Source: Acidiferrimicrobium sp. IK
GTDB taxonomy: Bacteria > Actinomycetota > Acidimicrobiia > Acidimicrobiales > Palsa-688
Reading direction: 5' to 3'
DNA length: 64,000 nucleotides
Assembly: GCF_025499425.1 (NCBI RefSeq)
Contig: NZ_JAIMCB010000001.1
Coordinates: forward strand, 62,001 to 126,000
The first letter of the stretch is position 1; every line of letters begins with the position of its first letter. The notes under the pieces are model-generated. The model ran no database searches. It was not told where the DNA came from and was given only the letters and a program-made list of their open reading frames with translations. The position numbers and the translations under genes are program-made. Shown in pieces: positions 25,272-35,527 of the stretch.

Positions 25272-27182
25272 CTACGCTACCACTCCCCGGGCGGCTGACC
25301 GCCCGGCCGGGCCGCTCGGGTCGAGCTGGTCCACACCCGGGCAGCCGCCGGCCCCGCCGGCCAGCCACTCCCGCAACGCCAGCGTGGCGGCCACGTCGCT
25401 GCCGTTGTACGCCAGCAGCCACTCTTGCGCGCCGATCGCGTCGGGGCCTTGCGCCGGGTCGGACGCGACGTCGTATTTGAGCATCGACTGGGCGCCGCCG
25501 GGGTCGTCCACGTCCCAGGAGAACTGGCACAGCGGCGCCACCGTCTTGAGCCCGGCCGAGGACCCGGTCAGCAGCTGGTCGTTGAACACCTTGAGCAAGT
25601 CGACCCACTCCTCCGACGCCAAGAAGGCGTCCACCTCCTCGGTCACGCCGAGGGCGGCGGCCAGCCGCCGCATCTGGCCGGTTTCCGCTGCCGCGTTGTA
25701 GCAGTACGCCCGGAAGCTCACGCCGCCGGCCACGGCGCGGGCCCGGACGTCCGACAGCCACGACCAGAAGTCGGCGAACAACGCGGTCTCGCTGCCCTCG
25801 TCGAGCCCCTGCCAGAGGGCGAAACCCCGGTAGCCGCAGGGGACCCCGGCCCGCCCGGTGCGGTCGGTGACCAGCGCTCCCCACAGGTACACGCCGTCTT
25901 CGACGTTTTCCATGTCGACGTCCACCTCGACGTCGCCTCTCGGGACCACGATCCCCGTCACCCCTCTGCGCCGGTACACCGGCCAGTCGCCGAGGGCCGC
26001 CCGGGCTCGGTCGATCTGCTCGGGGAGGTTGGGTGGCGGCTCGTCGCTGTACGCGGCGGTGCGGGTCGACAGGCCGCGGGCGTCGCCGACGGTCGACACG
26101 CCCGCGGCTCGCAGCGCGGCGGCCTGCGCGGGGCGCCGCCCGCCGATCGCCTGGTCGACGGGAGTGTCGTCGGGCAGCACGTCTATGGCCGCCATGAGCG
26201 GGGCCAGGTCGACCTTGCCGGCGACCAGCGTCGCGGTGCGATGGTCGAGGGCGGCCAGCGCGGCCCGGTCGGTGACGCCGTGAGCCCGGTGGATCCTCCA
26301 CGACCGCCACCCGGTGTTGGGGAGCAGGCTGACGTCGCCGGCGCCGGCCTCGAGGACCTCCCCGCAGTGGACCCACCACGGGCAGGTGGCGCACTCGCCG
26401 ATGCGCACCGGGAGCACCAGCGGCTCGACGAGCGGGTCGGCGCGGTGCTCGGCGGCCACCGCCATGATGTCGAGGCGGAAGTCGAACTCGAAGTCGTAGA
26501 CCTCCATGGTCGTCCTGGTCTTCTGCTTGCCGGTCGACGACGGGGTCTTCCACAGCGCCTCGTCCAGGTCGTGCCACACCACGAACCCCTCGGTGCCGAT
26601 GATCCCGCCGTGGCGGCCGTCGGCGGCGGCAACGCCGGCCGCTTCGAGCATCCGCTGGTAGTGGGCCAGCTGCAGCATGTCCGCCTTGTGCCGGCGGCCG
26701 GCGTGCTGCGTCAGCTCGCCGGCGGTCTCGTAGCCGGGGCGCTCGAGCGGGGCCCACCGGGCCCGGCGCGACCCGGCCGGCGCCTCCAGGCTGCGGTGAC
26801 GCTTGATGTCGACGGCCCGGTAGCCGCCGCACCCGGCCCGGACCAGTAGGTCGGGCTCCCCGACCCGCCGGCCCGCCAGGTCGGTCGGCAGCCGGCCGCC
26901 GAGGATCAGCGCCGCCCCGGACGCCATGGCCGCGGAGGTGGCCGCCTCCCGCTCGTCGCGCGGCTGCGAGCTCAACACGACCGCGGCGGGGACCGCGGCC
27001 CTGATGGCGGCGGTGATCGAAGCCTCGTGGTCGGCGCCTAGATCGACGCGGCGCTGCGCCACCGGTGACAGCTCGAGGGGCGGGCAGGGCCGCAGCACGT
27101 CGAGCTGGGCCCGCACCGGGCAGCGCCGGGCCAGGTAGCCGCCCTGCGGGGGGACGAGCGACACGTCGCGCCTGGTTGCCAC
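25272..27182 (-). CDS. TM0106-family RecB-like nuclease fused to RNase H-like exonuclease domain
   Basis: A 636-residue protein. The first half is a PD-(D/E)XK RecB-like nuclease with GEPDLLVR (D111) and AVDIKRH (D125, K127), plus a probable iron-sulfur cluster from C21 and C264, C267, C273 ([10 protein letters not shown]), the arrangement of AddB/Cas4-type nucleases. The second half is a DEDD-type RNase H-fold domain with DVDMEN (about 421-426) and [16 protein letters not shown] near the end. TM0106 proteins have no settled function; DNA repair or processing is inferred. GTG 27182 is leaderless, with TAGGAT six bases upstream overlapping the cheX stop. Confidence 0.87.
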   Translation of the reverse strand: MATRRDVSLVPPQGGYLARRCPVRAQLDVLRPCPPLELSPVAQRRVDLGADHEASITAAIRAAVPAAVVLSSQPRDEREAATSAAMASGAALILGGRLPTDLAGRRVGEPDLLVRAGCGGYRAVDIKRHRSLEAPAGSRRARWAPLERPGYETAGELTQHAGRRHKADMLQLAHYQRMLEAAGVAAADGRHGGIIGTEGFVVWHDLDEALWKTPSSTGKQKTRTTMEVYDFEFDFRLDIMAVAAEHRADPLVEPLVLPVRIGECATCPWWVHCGEVLEAGAGDVSLLPNTGWRSWRIHRAHGVTDRAALAALDHRTATLVAGKVDLAPLMAAIDVLPDDTPVDQAIGGRRPAQAAALRAAGVSTVGDARGLSTRTAAYSDEPPPNLPEQIDRARAALGDWPVYRRRGVTGIVVPRGDVEVDVDMENVEDGVYLWGALVTDRTGRAGVPCGYRGFALWQGLDEGSETALFADFWSWLSDVRARAVAGGVSFRAYCYNAAAETGQMRRLAAALGVTEEVDAFLASEEWVDLLKVFNDQLLTGSSAGLKTVAPLCQFSWDVDDPGGAQSMLKYDVASDPAQGPDAIGAQEWLLAYNGSDVAATLALREWLAGGAGGCPGVDQLDPSGPAGRSAARGVVA

Positions 27183-27188
27183 GACCTG

Positions 27189-27194
27189 ATCCTA
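27189..27194 (-). promoter_or_regulatory. -10 box of leaderless nuclease promoter
   Basis: TAGGAT on the minus strand, six bases before GTG 27182. Its first three bases are the TAG stop codon of cheX, so the nuclease has its own promoter inside the end of the chemotaxis operon. Confidence 0.55.
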
Positions 27195-27632
27195 CGAACT
27201 CCCCGCGCCACCTCCCGGCGGGAGGCGCTCGACGGTGATCGACACCGGCTGCTCGCCGTCGCTGAGCGCGACCTCGGCGACGATGTCGGTCGCTTCGCCC
27301 TCGATCGGCCGGGGCAAGCCGAGGTGGCTCGGGGACGGGAGGAGGGCTTTGATGTTGCCGCCGATGATGTTGGCCAGCTCGCCGATGGCGTCGGCGATGA
27401 GCTCGTCGTCGATCTCGTCTTCGGGGAGCCCGAACAGCGCCGCGGTGGCCTCCCGGGCGAGGGCCTGGGACGTCTCGATGCGGATCCTCCCGTCCCACGC
27501 CCCGCCGATGACCACCTCCGCGCCCGCCGGCAGGGCGGCGCTGATGGTCGCGGCGTGGACCAGGTCCCGGTCGAGCAGCGACGACCATGCTTCGGTCGCG
27601 ATCTCCTCGAGGTGGTGCTCTTTGATCGTCAT
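27192..27632 (-). CDS. cheX: CheX-type CheY-phosphate phosphatase
   Basis: A 146-residue CheC/CheX/FliY-family protein that removes phosphate from CheY. The phosphatase signature DxxxExxN is present once as D81, E85, N88 in ADAIGELANIIGG, which fits CheX (one site) rather than CheC (two sites). ATG 27632 overlaps the cheR stop (ATGA). It is the last gene of the chemotaxis operon and supplies signal termination where no CheZ exists. Confidence 0.82.
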   Translation of the reverse strand: MTIKEHHLEEIATEAWSSLLDRDLVHAATISAALPAGAEVVIGGAWDGRIRIETSQALAREATAALFGLPEDEIDDELIADAIGELANIIGGNIKALLPSPSHLGLPRPIEGEATDIVAEVALSDGEQPVSITVERLPPGGGAGSS

Positions 27633-28507
27633 CCGGCTGCCTTCCGCTGGTACCACCCGCACGTCCCCTTCTGGACCCGGGTGTACTCGTCGGTCAGGTT
27701 GAGGGTGGTCTCGGCCCCGCCGAGGATCAGCACGCCGTCTGGGCGCAACACGTCGGTGGCGATTTTGTGGAGGATCTGGGTCTTGGTGGCGGGATCGAAG
27801 TAGATCATCACGTTGCGCAGCAGAACCAGATCCGATCTCGGCACTCCGGTCCACGGGCCGACGAGGTTGAGCTCCCGGAACTCGACCATGCTGCGGATCT
27901 TGTTGTCGAGGCGGAACTTGGTGCCGTCCCGCTGGAAGTAGCGGGAAATGTACGAGGCGTGCATCCCCCGGTTGATCTCGATCTGCCCGTAGAGCCCGGA
28001 GCGGGCCTGCTCCAGCGCGGTGCGGGAGATGTCGGTGGCGACGATGCGCACGTTCCACGACGACAGCTCGGGGAAGTGCTCCCGGATGAGGATAGCCAGG
28101 CTGAAGGGCTCCTGACCGGTCGACGCCGCGCCGCACCAGACGGTAAGGGTTCGGTTGGCCCGCCGGGCGTCGATGAGCGGCGGGAGCACGTGGTGCTGCA
28201 ACGCGTCGAAGGGGTGGCGGTCCCTGAACCACGACGTCTCGTTGGTGGTCAGCGCGTCCACGACCAGGTCCCGCAACTGCGGGCGGGGGCTGGAGCGCAG
28301 CGACGCCACCAGCTCGCTGACGCTGCCCGCCCCGGTGTCTCGGGCGACGGGCGCCAAGCGGCGCTCGATCAGGTAGGACTTGCTCTCGTCGAGGACGATG
28401 GCGGCGTGGGCCCGCACCAACGTGCGCACGAAGGCGGCCTCGGCGTGGGTCAGCGTCGCCAGGTCATCTCCCCGGGCCGCGAGGGCGCCGACGGCGACCT
28501 CACTCAT
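27629..28507 (-). CDS. cheR: Chemoreceptor methyltransferase CheR
   Basis: A 292-residue S-adenosylmethionine-dependent methyltransferase that methylates glutamates of chemoreceptors. An N-terminal helical domain (about 20-90) precedes the catalytic domain with WCGAASTGQEPFSLA (SAM motif I), RIVATDISRTALEQAR and LVLLRNVMIYFDPATK. The length is normal. ATG 28507 lies inside the end of cheY (overlap ATGAGTGA). No matching methylesterase CheB or receptor gene is in the window. Confidence 0.92.
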   Translation of the reverse strand: MSEVAVGALAARGDDLATLTHAEAAFVRTLVRAHAAIVLDESKSYLIERRLAPVARDTGAGSVSELVASLRSSPRPQLRDLVVDALTTNETSWFRDRHPFDALQHHVLPPLIDARRANRTLTVWCGAASTGQEPFSLAILIREHFPELSSWNVRIVATDISRTALEQARSGLYGQIEINRGMHASYISRYFQRDGTKFRLDNKIRSMVEFRELNLVGPWTGVPRSDLVLLRNVMIYFDPATKTQILHKIATDVLRPDGVLILGGAETTLNLTDEYTRVQKGTCGWYQRKAAG

Positions 28508-28904
28508 CGATGCCTTCGCCCAGGCAGCCGAGCAACACCAGCTTCTCGGCCAGCGCCTCCTTGTCGAACGGCTTCATCAGGTACTCGTCGGCGCCGCTGA
28601 CGAGCGCCTCCTCGATCCGGTCGATTTCGGACTCCGAGGTGACCATCAAGATGCGCACACCGTCGAGGCGGGCGTCCGCCCTCAGGTGACGGACCAGCTC
28701 GAGGCCGTTCATCTCCGGCATGTTCCAGTCGGCCATCACCACGTCGGGCGGCCCCGACTCGATGGCGGCCTCGATCACGTCCAAAGCGTGCTGCCCGTTG
28801 TCGGCCTCGAGCGTCGAGAAGCCCATGGACCCGATCATCCGGGTCATCAGCTTGCGCATGGCCCGGGAGTCGTCGACCACGACCACCTGGCGGGGGCTGA
28901 TCAT
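28500..28904 (-). CDS. cheY: Chemotaxis response regulator CheY
   Basis: A single-domain receiver of 134 residues. The acidic pair D11/D12, phospho-acceptor D59 in VVMADWNMPEMNG, T89 and K111 in MKPF are all present. The C-terminus has about 15 extra residues beyond the usual 120. ATG 28904 overlaps the cheW stop (ATGA). CheA is the expected phospho-donor and CheX the phosphatase. Confidence 0.93.
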   Translation of the reverse strand: MISPRQVVVVDDSRAMRKLMTRMIGSMGFSTLEADNGQHALDVIEAAIESGPPDVVMADWNMPEMNGLELVRHLRADARLDGVRILMVTSESEIDRIEEALVSGADEYLMKPFDKEALAEKLVLLGCLGEGIDE

Positions 28905-29377
28905 TGCTCGTCTCGCGGCGCGGCCCACAGCCGGGCGCTGTCGATGGCCGCGGCCGCGTCGAGCTTGAGCAGGAGGCGGTCGTCGAGTTGGTGCACGCCG
29001 GCGACGAGGTGGCGGACCTCCGGGGCCAGCGTGTCGGGGACCGCGTCCGCCGGTGCGGTGGTGGTCACGACGTCGCCGATCCGGTCGGCGAGGACGCTGA
29101 CGGCGCGCCCGTCGATGCGGATGACGACGTGCACCGGCTGGTGCCCTTCGGGCGCCGGCTCGAGGCCCAGCCGGCGGCGCAGGTCGATCGCGGTGACTAT
29201 CTGGCCCCGCAGGTTGATGAGGCCGACCACCGCCGGCGGTGACAGCGGCACCGGCGTCATGTCCATGTGCCGGACGATCTCTTGCACCAGGCCGATCTCC
29301 ACGCCGAGGGCCAGGTCCCCGACGAACATCGTGCAGTACTGGTGGATGTCGGTGCTGAGCACCGTGGTCGCGGTCAT
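28901..29377 (-). CDS. cheW: Chemotaxis coupling protein CheW
   Basis: A 158-residue CheW-like domain, with the SH3-like beta segments QYCTMFVGDLALGVEI, VVGLINLRGQIVTAIDLRRRLGL and HVVIRIDGRAVSVLADRIGDV. It links receptors to CheA. ATG 29377 overlaps the cheA stop (ATGA). Confidence 0.93.
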   Translation of the reverse strand: MTATTVLSTDIHQYCTMFVGDLALGVEIGLVQEIVRHMDMTPVPLSPPAVVGLINLRGQIVTAIDLRRRLGLEPAPEGHQPVHVVIRIDGRAVSVLADRIGDVVTTTAPADAVPDTLAPEVRHLVAGVHQLDDRLLLKLDAAAAIDSARLWAAPRDEQ

Positions 29378-31863
29378 CGTGACGATCCGATCTGGGCGAG
29401 CGCCCGCTTGGTGCCGGCGGCGGAGGTGTCGGCGCTGGCCAGGAGGTCGGGTGCCACCGCCGCGATGAGGTCACCGACGTCGAGCAGCTCGGTCGCCCGG
29501 CCGGCGATGATGGCCGAGCCGTCCAGGCCGGCCCGGGTCGAGCCCCGCTCCACCTGGACGTGCTCGTCGACGATGTCGATGATGCGGCTGGCGACCAGCC
29601 CGACCTGGCGGCCGGTGATCGTGGTGACGATGACCCGCATCATCCCTTCGAACCCCTCGTTCTCGCCGAACAGGCCGGGCAGCGACACGAGCGGGAGCAT
29701 CTGGCCGCGGTACTGCACGATGGCCCCGTTGGTGGTGCGCTCCACGTCGGCGGCGCTGAGCTGCTCGAGGCGTTCCACGTCGTCGAGCGGCAGTGCGACG
29801 CGGTGGGTGGCACCGGCGGCCAGGATCAGCAGGGAACGGCGAGACTCGGAGTCGGCCTGGTAGCCGCCGGCTTTGTGGTCGTCGACCGGTTCGCCGGTCA
29901 GAACGCCGGCGCGGGCCGCGACGCCGTTGACCTCCAGGATCAGCGCGACGCCGCCGTCGCCCATGATCGTGGCCCCGGAGAACACCCCGATGTTGGCCGC
30001 CACCTGATCGAGCGGCTTGACCACGATCTCCTGGGTGTCGCTCAGCCCGCTCACGATCAGCCCGAACTGCTGGCCGTCGATGTGGACCACGACGATGGTC
30101 ACCGGGCCGCCCTCGGTTCGCGGTGACGGCAGGCCGAGGAGGAGGCCGAGGTCGACGAGGGGAAGGAGACGGCCCCGCAGGCGGTACACCTGGGCGCCGG
30201 CGACGACTTCGATCGCGGTGGCGACCTTCGCGGCGTCCACCCGGACCAGCTCGACGACGTTGCCGTGGGGGATGGCGTAGCGCTGCCCGCCGGCGTTGAC
30301 GACCAGCGCCGGGATGATGGCCAGGGTCAGCGGCAGGCGGATCTTGAACGTCGTGCCCACCCCGGCCGCGGTGGTCACCTCGATGGTGCCCCCGATCCGG
30401 TCGACGTGGGTCCGCACTACGTCCATCCCGACCCCGCGGCCCGACACGTTGGTGACCTCGGTCGCGGTGGACAGCCCGGGGGAGAAGATCAAGTCGACGA
30501 CGTCCCGGTTGGACATCGTGCGCAGCTCGGCGATCCGGTCGGGGTCGCGCTCGCCGGCGATGGCCTTCGCCCGCACCCGCTCGACGTCGATGCCGCCGCC
30601 GTCGTCGACGATCTCGATCGACACGTGACCGGCTTCGTGACGGGCCCGCAGCACGAGGAGGCCCTCGGCCGGCTTGCCGGCCGCGACGCGGACGTCGGCC
30701 GGTTCGATCCCGTGGTCCACCGAGTTGCGCAGGAGGTGCAGCATCGGGTCCCTGACCGCCTCGAGGATGGTGCGGTCCAGCTCGGTGTCGGTGCCTTCCA
30801 TCTCCAGGCGGACCTGCTTGCCGCAGGTGACCGCCAGGTCCCGCACGACGCGGGGGAAGCGGGTCCACACCGTGCCGATCGCCTGCATCCGGGTCTTCAT
30901 GACCTCGCCCTGCAGCTCGCTGATCAGCAGGTCCAGGCGCTGCGCGGTCGCCACCTGCTCGGCGCTCGAGTTGTCGCTGGTGGTGTGCTGGACGATCTGG
31001 TTGCGGGCCAGGACCAGCTCGCCGACCAGGTTGACCAGCCGGTCGAGCACGGTGACGTCGACCCTGACGCTCGAGTCGGCCACCCCGCCGCGCACCTCGG
31101 CGCCGTCGGCTCCCGCCGCCGGCTTGCGCACGGCGTGCTGGTTCTCGGCGTGCTGGTTCTCGGCGTGCTGGTGCTCGGCGTGGTCCTCCGCGGGCCCGGC
31201 GTCAGCCGCGGCGGGCGCGACGGGAACCTCGACGGGAACCTCGACGGCCGGGGCGGCAGCCTCGGGGGGGGCACCCTCGGGGGCCGCAGCCGCGGGGGCC
31301 GCCGGCGTGGTCTCGTCGCCGGCCCCGGAAGCTGCGGGGGTGGCAGCCGGCCAGGCGGCCGACAGCTCGGTGGTCGACGCCGGCCAGGGCGCCGGCGCCT
31401 CGGTGACGGGGGAGGTCCACGCAGCCGACGGCCCGGCGGGGCCGGACTCCGGGGGCGGCGTGCCCTCCGTGAGAGCGACCAGCCTGGCGATCAGCGCCGA
31501 GTCGTCCCGGTCGCCTTCCTCGCCATGGGCCTCGATGGCCGCGAGCATCTCCCGCACCGCGTCCACCGCAGCCAGGAGCCCGCTGGTGATCGACGCGTCG
31601 AGCACCAGCTCTCCGGAGCGCAACCGGGCGAGGAGGCTCTCCGCGGCGTGGGACGCGGCCTGCAGCTTGGGGTAGCCGAGAAAGCCGCTGGTGCCCTTGA
31701 TCGTGTGCAGAGCCCGGAACACCGACGCCAGCCGTTCGCCGTCGGTGGGATCCCGCTCGAGGTCGACGAGGTCCCGATCGAGCTGGTCGAGGTTCTCGTG
31801 ACTTTCGATCAGGAAGTCGTTGACGATCTCATCCATCTCATTGTCGCGGGCGGTATCAGTCAC
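29374..31863 (-). CDS. cheA: Chemotaxis histidine kinase CheA with two CheW-like domains
   Basis: An 829-residue kinase. H53 in ALHTIKGTSG marks the HPt domain; a Pro/Ala-rich linker with the His-rich pentapeptide repeat HAENQ follows; then the dimerisation helices and the ATP-binding domain with NSVDHGIE (N box), DDGGGID (G1) and SGRGVGMDVVR (G2). Two CheW-like domains end the protein (from about 540 and about 690), one more than the standard CheA. No P2 (CheY-binding) domain is obvious. GTG 31863 sits seven bases after a sigma-28-like -10 element and would be leaderless; ATG 31836 is an alternative start. Confidence 0.92.
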   Translation of the reverse strand: MTDTARDNEMDEIVNDFLIESHENLDQLDRDLVDLERDPTDGERLASVFRALHTIKGTSGFLGYPKLQAASHAAESLLARLRSGELVLDASITSGLLAAVDAVREMLAAIEAHGEEGDRDDSALIARLVALTEGTPPPESGPAGPSAAWTSPVTEAPAPWPASTTELSAAWPAATPAASGAGDETTPAAPAAAAPEGAPPEAAAPAVEVPVEVPVAPAAADAGPAEDHAEHQHAENQHAENQHAVRKPAAGADGAEVRGGVADSSVRVDVTVLDRLVNLVGELVLARNQIVQHTTSDNSSAEQVATAQRLDLLISELQGEVMKTRMQAIGTVWTRFPRVVRDLAVTCGKQVRLEMEGTDTELDRTILEAVRDPMLHLLRNSVDHGIEPADVRVAAGKPAEGLLVLRARHEAGHVSIEIVDDGGGIDVERVRAKAIAGERDPDRIAELRTMSNRDVVDLIFSPGLSTATEVTNVSGRGVGMDVVRTHVDRIGGTIEVTTAAGVGTTFKIRLPLTLAIIPALVVNAGGQRYAIPHGNVVELVRVDAAKVATAIEVVAGAQVYRLRGRLLPLVDLGLLLGLPSPRTEGGPVTIVVVHIDGQQFGLIVSGLSDTQEIVVKPLDQVAANIGVFSGATIMGDGGVALILEVNGVAARAGVLTGEPVDDHKAGGYQADSESRRSLLILAAGATHRVALPLDDVERLEQLSAADVERTTNGAIVQYRGQMLPLVSLPGLFGENEGFEGMMRVIVTTITGRQVGLVASRIIDIVDEHVQVERGSTRAGLDGSAIIAGRATELLDVGDLIAAVAPDLLASADTSAAGTKRALAQIGSSR
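31132..31176. repeat. 15-bp tandem repeat in cheA linker
   Basis: Three copies of GGCGTGCTGGTTCTC (plus strand; the third with G for T) encode HAENQ, HAENQ and HAEHQ on the minus strand. A 12-bp repeat encoding VEVP lies nearby. The linker is likely unstructured; metal binding by the histidines is conceivable. Confidence 0.75.
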
Positions 31864-31870
31864 TCTCCGG

Positions 31871-31897
31871 CTATCGGTGCGACGACCGCGAACCTGA
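31871..31897 (-). promoter_or_regulatory. Sigma-28/WhiG-like promoter candidate for che operon
   Basis: On the minus strand TCAGGTTC (31897-31890), 11 bases, then ACCGATAG (31878-31871). The FliA/WhiG consensus is TAAAGTTT, 11 bases, GCCGATAA; matches are 5 of 8 and 6 of 8, with the CCGATA core exact. The -10 element ends seven bases before GTG 31863. Confidence 0.4.
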
Positions 31898-31983
31898 GCC
31901 GGGAGCGCGGCGTCCCAACGGCAATTTCTCGCTTCGCGCCTCTGGCCAGGTAGCGCAGCCGGGCCCGGTTGCCGGCTGGCGGT

Positions 31984-33432
31984 TCAGCCCACCCCGTACT
32001 GGTCGATCAGCAGCTTCCCGGATCCGGGGGCGGGGGTGATGCTCAAACGGGTCGGTTCGGTCGTCGTGGTCCCGTCGACCTTCACGTAGTGCAAGGTCAC
32101 CGTCACCTGCCCGGCTCCCGGCGCGACCTGGAGGACATCCACCCGCGACACCGAGTCCCAGAACTGCTGGTAGTACGCGTAGCCGATGCGCTGCTGGAAC
32201 GCCGGGGTCAGCCACTGGAAGGCCTGGCTCAGCTGGTGACGGTCGACCATGGCGTAGTACCGGTCGACGGTCGACACCAGCTCGGCGGGGGTCGGGCTCG
32301 ACACCGTCGACGGCTGGCTGGTCACCGGAACGCTCCGGGACTGACCGGGGGTCGTGGTCGACGCCGTCGGGCTGGTCGAGGGCGGCACGGAGCGGGCCGC
32401 CGGCGGCGCCGCCCCGGCGCTGCGGCGCGGGGCGTGGCTCCCCGACCCGGTCAGCGCCAGCCCCAGCCCGGTGCCGACCACGGCCAAGAAGGCCACCGCG
32501 GCGGCCCCCGCCAGCACCCCGGAGCGGCTGAGCGCGAAGCGGTGGGGCGGGGGCCGGTTCGGCGTCGGGCTGCCCCGGCCGGCGGGCGGTGCTGGCATGC
32601 GAGGCGGGCGCAGGTCGGCGCCGCGGAGGTCATCGGCGAGGGCCGCCGCGGAGGGGTAGCGGGCGGTGGGGTCCTTGGCCATCGCCCGCTCCACCACCGC
32701 GGCCAGCCCGGGGGCCACGCCGTGGTCGCGCAGGCTGGGAGGCTGCTCGTTGATGACCCGCACCGCGAACGCGATGACCGACTCGTCGGGGTGCGAGCAA
32801 AACGCCGGCGCGCCGCGCAACGCGGCGTACAGCGTCGCGCCGAGCGAGTAGATGTCGCTGGCCGGGGTGGAAGCCTCGCCGGCCAGCACCTCGGGAGCGG
32901 CGTAGGCGACGGTGGCGTTGAGCTGCCCGTGGGTCGCGGTGCTGTCCACGAAGTGGGCGATCCCGAAGTCGGCCAGCTGAGGCTCGCCGAACGCGGTCGC
33001 CAAGATGTTGGCCGGCTTGATGTCGCGATGCAGCACCCCGACCCGGTGGGCGGCGCTGACCGCGTCGGCCACCGCGCAGCCGAGCCGCACCGCCGCGTCG
33101 GCGGGGAGCGGACCCTGGCGGATCCGGTCGTCGAGGCTTCCGCCGCTCAGGTACGGCATCACCAGATACGGGCGGCCTCCGGTCTCGCCGGCGTCGTAGA
33201 CCGGCACCACGTGCGGGTGCCCCGATAGCGACCCGAGCGCCCGCAGCTCCTTCTCGAAGTGGGACGGGCTCGGCGTGCCCGGCGTGGTGTCGAGAACCTT
33301 GACCGCCACCCGGCGGTGCAACGCCGGCTGCCACCCCCGGTAGACCGTCGCCGATCCTCCCCGGCCGATCGGCACCAGGTCGGAGATCCCCGGCAGGGAC
33401 GGCGCGTCGGGACGGCCCGCCAACTCTTCCAC
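31984..33432 (-). CDS. Membrane-anchored Ser/Thr protein kinase (PknB-type)
   Basis: A 482-residue Hanks-type kinase: glycine loop GRGGSATVYRG (23-33), K45, catalytic D137 in HRDIKPAN, D155 in DFG, and APEVLAG after the activation loop. One membrane helix (about 300-325, GVLAGAAAVAFLAVVGTGLGLAL) leads to a Ser/Thr/Pro-rich linker and an extracellular domain of about 110 residues resembling NTF2-like folds (VDRYYAMVDRHQLSQAFQWLTPAFQQR), not PASTA repeats. The start is GTG 33432. It lies upstream of the che operon on the same strand with a 120-base gap. The external ligand is unknown. Confidence 0.9.
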   Translation of the reverse strand: MEELAGRPDAPSLPGISDLVPIGRGGSATVYRGWQPALHRRVAVKVLDTTPGTPSPSHFEKELRALGSLSGHPHVVPVYDAGETGGRPYLVMPYLSGGSLDDRIRQGPLPADAAVRLGCAVADAVSAAHRVGVLHRDIKPANILATAFGEPQLADFGIAHFVDSTATHGQLNATVAYAAPEVLAGEASTPASDIYSLGATLYAALRGAPAFCSHPDESVIAFAVRVINEQPPSLRDHGVAPGLAAVVERAMAKDPTARYPSAAALADDLRGADLRPPRMPAPPAGRGSPTPNRPPPHRFALSRSGVLAGAAAVAFLAVVGTGLGLALTGSGSHAPRRSAGAAPPAARSVPPSTSPTASTTTPGQSRSVPVTSQPSTVSSPTPAELVSTVDRYYAMVDRHQLSQAFQWLTPAFQQRIGYAYYQQFWDSVSRVDVLQVAPGAGQVTVTLHYVKVDGTTTTEPTRLSITPAPGSGKLLIDQYGVG

Positions 33433-33526
33433 CTCGCGGCCCTACCCGCTGGCGGCCCCTGGAAACCCTCCGCGGGGGGCGTAGCCTGGCCGGGGGCCAC
33501 CCGGCCCAGCACATCGAGAGGTGACC

Positions 33527-34951
<1,425 letters not shown>

Positions 34952-34955
34952 ACCG

Positions 34956-34972
34956 GCCGGCTCCCGACCGGC
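34956..34972 (+). terminator. GC hairpin after aldehyde dehydrogenase
   Basis: GCCGG, seven-base loop, CCGGC begins four bases after the stop. There is no T-run, so it is only a weak candidate. Confidence 0.25.
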
Positions 34973-35001
34973 GCGGTTGGGGCTTGCGGAGCGGGTCTCG
35001 G

Positions 35002-35007
35002 TACGCT
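35002..35007 (+). promoter_or_regulatory. -10 box of leaderless carbonic anhydrase promoter
   Basis: TACGCT, seven bases (CGGCGGC), GTG 35015. No ribosome site is present in the spacer. Confidence 0.5.
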
Positions 35008-35014
35008 CGGCGGC

Positions 35015-35515
35015 GTGTCTACTCCCGACGACTTCGCCGACGTCCTCGAGGCCAACGCCGCCTACGCCAAGTCCTTCGTGTTCAACGGCCTGGAGGCCCG
35101 CGCCGCGAAGGGCCTCGGCGTCCTCACCTGCATGGACTCCCGTCTCGACCCGCTGAACATGCTGGGCCTGGCCCCCGGCGACGCCAAGATCCTGCGCAAC
35201 GCCGGCGCCCGGGTCACCGAGGACGTGCTGCGCACCGTGGTCCTCGCCCACTACCTGCTGAGCGTGGACCGGCTGATGGTGGTGGGCCACACCAGCTGCC
35301 GGATGGCGTCGGGCCCCGAGTCCGCGGTGCACGACGCCATCCGCGAAGCCGGCGGCCCCGACACCCGCAGCCTGTCGTTCCTCACCACCGACGACCAGAA
35401 GGCGTCGATCGCCGAGGACGTGCAGCGGGTCCGGTCGTACCCGTACCTGGCCGGGTTGCAGGTCGGCGGGTTCCTATACAACCTGCACACCGGGGTCCTC
35501 GAGCCGGTCTGCTGA
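35015..35515 (+). CDS. Beta-class carbonic anhydrase (Rv1284-like)
   Basis: A 166-residue beta-carbonic anhydrase that interconverts CO2 and bicarbonate. Zinc ligands C39 (TCMDSRLD), H92 and C95 (VGHTSC) and the dyad D41/R43 are all in place. Size and the LDPLNMLGL and ILRNAGARVTEDVLR segments match the short mycobacterial Rv1284 type. The start is GTG 35015, apparently leaderless. It runs convergent with the M28 peptidase, 12 bases apart. Confidence 0.9.
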   Translation: MSTPDDFADVLEANAAYAKSFVFNGLEARAAKGLGVLTCMDSRLDPLNMLGLAPGDAKILRNAGARVTEDVLRTVVLAHYLLSVDRLMVVGHTSCRMASGPESAVHDAIREAGGPDTRSLSFLTTDDQKASIAEDVQRVRSYPYLAGLQVGGFLYNLHTGVLEPVC

Positions 35516-35527
35516 CCGGCCGGCTCG

